NCBI GenBank assembly: GCA_002317215.1
Contig: DCJD01000010.1
Coordinates: forward strand, 1-64,000
DNA from: Caryophanales bacterium UBA1709
GTDB taxonomy: Bacteria; Bacillota_I; Bacilli_A; RFN20; UBA1709
DNA: 64,000 nucleotides
Direction of reading: 5' to 3'
Shown: piece after piece, positions 61,601 to 64,000 of the stretch
Layout: every line of letters starts with the position of its first letter
How positions within the stretch are numbered: the stretch's first letter is position 1
Program-made: the position numbers and the translations under genes
Notes under the pieces: generated by a model
What the model saw: the letters and a program-made list of their open reading frames with translations, nothing else
Database searches by the model: none
What the model was told of the DNA's origin: nothing

Positions 61601-61991
61601 AATAGATATATATAAGAAAATATCTAATCTAAAGAAATTTGAAGAACTAGTTAAATACAAAGATAATCTAAATGATATGTATGGTAAATTGCCTAAAGAA
61701 GTAGAACTATTATTAGAAAAAAGAAGATTAGAACTATATATCAAAGAAGATGTTATTGATGATATTATTGAGAAAAGTGTTGAATATGAAGTTGTGCTAA
61801 CCGAGAAAAGTAGTCAAATTAATAATATTGGTGTAGAAATATTTGATATTGTTAATAAAATATCTAAGGATATGTTACTTACTTATAAAGAAAATAAGAT
61901 TAGAATAATCATCTCTAAGAAAGATGATAAGTGGTTAGAACATGCTAATCTATTATTATTAAGATTAAAAGAATTATTTAGTAGATATTAA
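58602..61991 (+). CDS. mfd: Transcription-repair coupling factor
   Basis: 1129 residues: a UvrB-like N-terminal part (1-about 440), the RNA polymerase-interaction domain (GDYVVHEDYGIGQFEGIEI at about 461-480, related to CarD), Walker A GDVGFGKTE at about 609, DEEQ at about 710, helicase motifs with SATPIPRTMQ and GRVGRS, and the C-terminal D7 domain. It removes RNA polymerase stalled at DNA damage and recruits UvrA. Length is typical (about 1150). Confidence 0.97.
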   Translation: MDKLLKLLEKDEAVTKLNLNNSTVISLDNSIEALLIASSFYNNPKKLVIVVNSLYNATRLYDRLNDLLDYENIYLFPSDESFLLESLASNKEYIYQRINVLNKISNLNNYILILHTASLVRYLPSKELFNKNRISLKIGDIIKPTDLVKLLIDNGYEYYSHISSPLQYSIRGGVIDIYSINNDNPIRIEFFDDEIESIRYFDIDSQLTISKTNSVDIISASDLIIDSSNIDKLIDKLNSKKNGTLIDSEIDYEISLLNTSLPYYLIYKYYKDLNPDYSSILDYIKDSKIILIDKDGIIDNFDLISSDNKDKESLYFNILDIIRNFKDISYINRIKTKDNQIEFKVMDAPSINGNYKTFDAIIKEYLNKKYKIILCIDNKSQFDCIEQYCKESNFTYSDYSLNKNTDIYYSFKPLKEGFELTNYKILYLSSHEIFGVKNKSSQFYVKYKSSSELSNIDSLVIGDYVVHEDYGIGQFEGIEILETNGIHKDYLKLKYGNNSNVFIPVESFKSVRKYVGRDGVSPKLSNIGSKEWIHTKEKIKKRLEELTKDLMNLYLNRTKEIGFAFQKDEEYQKEFENAFPYDLTIDQQNSLNEIKNDMEKPLPMDRLLCGDVGFGKTELAFRAAFKAIVNHKQVALLCPTTVLAMQHYKVALERFKNFPVSIELVSRLVTSSKLKKIYERIEKGQVDFIIGTHKLLSKDIKYKDLGLLIVDEEQRFGVEHKEKIKRLKNGVDVLTLSATPIPRTMQSSLVGIRSMSQIETPISNRLAVQTYVLERNLNLAKEIIQRELSRNGQIFYIHNNIDTIYALESKLYELLPNIKIAIIHGRMNKDEIEDRMMDFVKGDVDLLLSTTIIENGIDIPNANTIIIDEADRFGLSQLYQLKGRVGRSEKLGYCYLFYNPNKQMNENAIKRLKAIKEFSELGSGYKIALRDLTIRGAGDLLGKEQAGFIDCIGIDMYLNMLQEAIDKNNNPNIIEEKDVTKDFKLDAYIPEKFTNEYLDKIDIYKKISNLKKFEELVKYKDNLNDMYGKLPKEVELLLEKRRLELYIKEDVIDDIIEKSVEYEVVLTEKSSQINNIGVEIFDIVNKISKDMLLTYKENKIRIIISKKDDKWLEHANLLLLRLKELFSRY

Positions 61992-62018
61992 AAAAATCGC
62001 TCTAGGAGCGATTTTTAT
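61990..62018. terminator. Bidirectional terminator between mfd and the ricA-like gene
   Basis: AAAAATCGCTC pairs with GAGCGATTTTT around a 3-nt loop. Confidence 0.87.
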
Positions 62019-62341
62019 TATATTTGATTTAAGATATCGTTAATATCATTTATTAGATTAGTTACTTCTTCTTTATATGTATTATATTGTTGATACAAAG
62101 GATTAGTATTTAATTCATTTTTGATAAGTTCTATTTGAGTTAATATCTTATCTTTAGAATCATTTAAAGAATCACGAATCTCTTTGCATAATTTCTTATT
62201 TAATTCTTCTAATTTATTATTTAGTTCGTTAATAGAACAATCGTTTGCAATTTGATTTGCCAAATAATTATATTTTTTAATTAACTCATCTTGTTTTAAA
62301 GTATTATTGATATCATTAATTTTATCATCAATATTACTCAT
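62018..62341 (-). CDS. ricA: YlbF/YmcA (RicA)-family protein
   Basis: I choose the ATG at 62341, about 9 nt after AAGGAGT; a TTG one codon earlier is less likely. 107 residues, all helical, with the YNYLANQIANDC and LNTNPLYQQYNTYKEEVTNL segments of the Com_YlbF family. In Bacillus the homologue ricA (ymcA) also lies directly downstream of miaB, and the Ric proteins form a cluster-bearing complex that helps RNase Y. It overlaps the end of miaB. Confidence 0.8.
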   Translation of the reverse strand: MSNIDDKINDINNTLKQDELIKKYNYLANQIANDCSINELNNKLEELNKKLCKEIRDSLNDSKDKILTQIELIKNELNTNPLYQQYNTYKEEVTNLINDINDILNQI

Positions 62342-63776
62342 CAACTTGTACTCCTTCTAATGTAAATGCTTTACCTTTTAATATCTTAACTTTTACTATT
62401 TTACCAATAGAATTAGGATTTCCTTTAAAGTTAACTAGTTTATTTTCTTCACTATATCCAGATAATATATCAGGATTTCTTTTGCTTGGTCCATCAACTA
62501 ATACTTTTAATATCTTTCCTTCTTGTTCAACATTTCTTAATTTGGCATATTTCTTAGTTGCTTCTATTAATCTTTCTAATCTTTTTGATTTAGTTTGACT
62601 ACTTATCTCATCTTTCATTAAATAAGCTGGTGTTCCTGGACGAGGAGAGAATATAAAGGTATATGCTCCATCATATTTACATTCATCAACTATTTTCATT
62701 GTATTCTCAAATGCTTCATCAGATTCATTTGGGAATCCAACAATTATATCTGTTGTAATAGCAACATTTGGGATGGTAGAACGAATTAGATTATATAGTT
62801 CTAAATATTCTTTAAAAGTATATCTTCTTCCCATTCGTTTCAATATTTCATCATCCCCAGATTGCAATGGTAAATGAACATAAGGCATGATGTTTGGATA
62901 GTCTCTAATAGCTTCAATCATCCCTTTAGTAAAGTTCCAAGGATGGGAAGTGGTAAATCGAATACGAGGAATATTAGTTTTTGCAACTTCTTTTAATAAA
63001 TCTTCAAAGTTATATCCAAGATTTAAATCATTTCCATAGGCATTTACGTTTTGACCAAGTAATGTAATTTCTTGATATCCTTCTCTAACAAGTTCATTAA
63101 CTTCTTTGATAATATCTTCTTTTAGTCTGCTTCTTTCTTTTCCTCTAGTATATGGAACTACACAATATGTACAAAACTTATCACATCCATACATAATATT
63201 TACCCAAGCTTTAGTTTTAGAATCTCTAACACTAGGCAAATCTTCATATACTTCCCCTTCTTTAGAATATACTTGAACAATCTTTTCTTTAGATAAATAA
63301 GCTTGATATAGTAAGTCTGGAAGATTTGAAATATTATGCGTTCCAAAGATTAGATCGACTTGGTTATTAGTCGATAGTATTTTAGAAATGGTTGTTTCTT
63401 GCTGGGCCATACAACCACATAAAGCAAATACTAAATCTGGATTATTTCTTTTTAAAACTCTTAAATGACCAATTTCTCCAAACACTCTTTCATTAGCATT
63501 TTCTCTAATGGCACAAGTATTTAGAATAATAACATCACTTTCTTCTAAACTATTTGCTTTACTATATCCAATCTTTTCTAATATACCAGATATTATTTCT
63601 CCATCTCTTTCGTTAGCTTGGCAACCAAATGTTCTAACAGTATATTTTTTATTTCTAGCGATATCTATTAATTCATTTGGTATTATTAAAGAAGAATAGA
63701 TGATATCTACTTTGTTTTTTGATCTAAAAGCGGCAACTTTAGAATCTGGTTTAATTAAATATTTATTTTCTTCCAT
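62334..63776 (-). CDS. miaB: tRNA methylthiotransferase MiaB
   Basis: 480 residues: N-terminal UPF0004 domain with cluster cysteines in TFGCQANERDGE, TCAIRENANE and CGCMAQQE; radical SAM motif GCDKFCTYCVVPYTRG; C-terminal TRAM domain (about 410-478). It adds methylthio groups to i6A37 of tRNAs. GAGGAAGA precedes the ATG, which overlaps the ymdB stop by 1 bp. Confidence 0.96.
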   Translation of the reverse strand: MEENKYLIKPDSKVAAFRSKNKVDIIYSSLIIPNELIDIARNKKYTVRTFGCQANERDGEIISGILEKIGYSKANSLEESDVIILNTCAIRENANERVFGEIGHLRVLKRNNPDLVFALCGCMAQQETTISKILSTNNQVDLIFGTHNISNLPDLLYQAYLSKEKIVQVYSKEGEVYEDLPSVRDSKTKAWVNIMYGCDKFCTYCVVPYTRGKERSRLKEDIIKEVNELVREGYQEITLLGQNVNAYGNDLNLGYNFEDLLKEVAKTNIPRIRFTTSHPWNFTKGMIEAIRDYPNIMPYVHLPLQSGDDEILKRMGRRYTFKEYLELYNLIRSTIPNVAITTDIIVGFPNESDEAFENTMKIVDECKYDGAYTFIFSPRPGTPAYLMKDEISSQTKSKRLERLIEATKKYAKLRNVEQEGKILKVLVDGPSKRNPDILSGYSEENKLVNFKGNPNSIGKIVKVKILKGKAFTLEGVQVDE

Positions 63777-64000
63777 TATTCTTCCTCTACTATATTAATT
63801 CTTTCTATTTTATTAGTTTTTCCAGTTTTTTCATCAATATCAATAATAACTCCATTTACTTGCCCTATTCCATCAGCAACTTCAAATCTAACTGGAGTTC
63901 CCATATATTTTTTCATAACTGTATCAACAGTACTTCCAATAACACTATGATATGGACCACACATTCCAACATCACTAATATATGCTGTCCCTTTAGTTAA
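63776..64000 (-). CDS. ymdB: YmdB-family metallophosphoesterase, C-terminal part
   Basis: The frame is open to the edge of the window, so the visible part is the last 74 residues: GTAYISDVGMCGPYHSVIGS and TPVRFEVADG..QVNGVIIDID match the end of the YmdB family (TIGR00282-type) cyclic-nucleotide phosphodiesterases. In Bacillus ymdB lies near rny and upstream of miaB-ricA; the same order here supports the call and suggests rny is further upstream. Confidence 0.87.
   Translation of the reverse strand, partial: LTKGTAYISDVGMCGPYHSVIGSTVDTVMKKYMGTPVRFEVADGIGQVNGVIIDIDEKTGKTNKIERINIVEEE

Overview
The window is AT-rich (long A/T tracts, codons ending mostly in A or T) and uses the standard bacterial code: TGG encodes Trp, a single tRNA-Trp with anticodon CCA is present, and TGA, TAA and TAG all end genes. 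Gene order and families point to the Bacillota, class Bacilli, probably an uncultured host-associated lineage near the Erysipelotrichia/Mollicutes. The evidence is an unbroken S10-spc-alpha ribosomal cluster followed by ecfA1-ecfA2-ecfT-truA, a ymdB-miaB-ricA-type gene order, an archaeal-type ProRS, a mycoplasma-type MG284/ArpU-like protein, no rpmD (L30), and a Gram-positive lipoprotein complement. The species cannot be named from the sequence alone.

Layout. 1-3.6 kb is a small accessory segment: a DUF4143-type ATPase, a GNAT acetyltransferase, a two-gene pair that looks like an orphan toxin domain with its partner, and an XRE regulator with a palindromic operator. 3.6-8.5 kb holds exoA, a cation/proton antiporter and tldD-tldE. 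8.5-20 kb (minus strand) is a flavin/iron-sulfur electron-transfer island: rnfC, rnfD (fused to an extra RnfG-like domain), rnfG, rnfE, rnfA, a 55-residue Cys-rich membrane protein, a very short rnfB, two ApbE-type FMN transferase lipoproteins, a NusG_II/Gx-transporter pair resembling EetA/EetB, a lipoprotein with two FMN-binding-like repeats, and a DUF2804 protein. 20-21.3 kb holds an amber-interrupted AlkD-like gene and five tRNAs. 21.6-36.4 kb is the ribosomal protein/secY/adk/map/infA/rpoA cluster. 36.4-39.7 kb is the ECF energizing module and truA. The rest is housekeeping with small unknowns: a surface protein with Ig-like repeats, a degenerate GGDEF/EAL membrane protein, proS, acpP, an ABC-F protein, a DUF4349 lipoprotein, an ABC exporter, CarD, malic enzyme, ispH, degV, a ten-tRNA cluster, lysS, a phosphopantetheinyl transferase, a pseudouridine synthase, pth, mfd, ricA, miaB and the end of ymdB.

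How the genes work together. Rnf couples ferredoxin/NADH electron flow to an ion gradient through covalently bound FMN that ApbE proteins attach outside the membrane. Here the ApbE genes, an EetAB-like pair and a double-domain candidate flavoprotein lie beside Rnf, which suggests that electrons may also leave Rnf for an extracytosolic acceptor. The most interesting signals are the divergent flavinylation motifs in this island, the unannotated Cys-rich small protein next to a ferredoxin-domain-less RnfB, a 16-bp inverted repeat flanking the rnfC promoter (possible invertible promoter) with a 19-bp palindrome on its -10, and several genes whose -10 box lies only 6-9 nt before the start codon, as expected for leaderless mRNAs.
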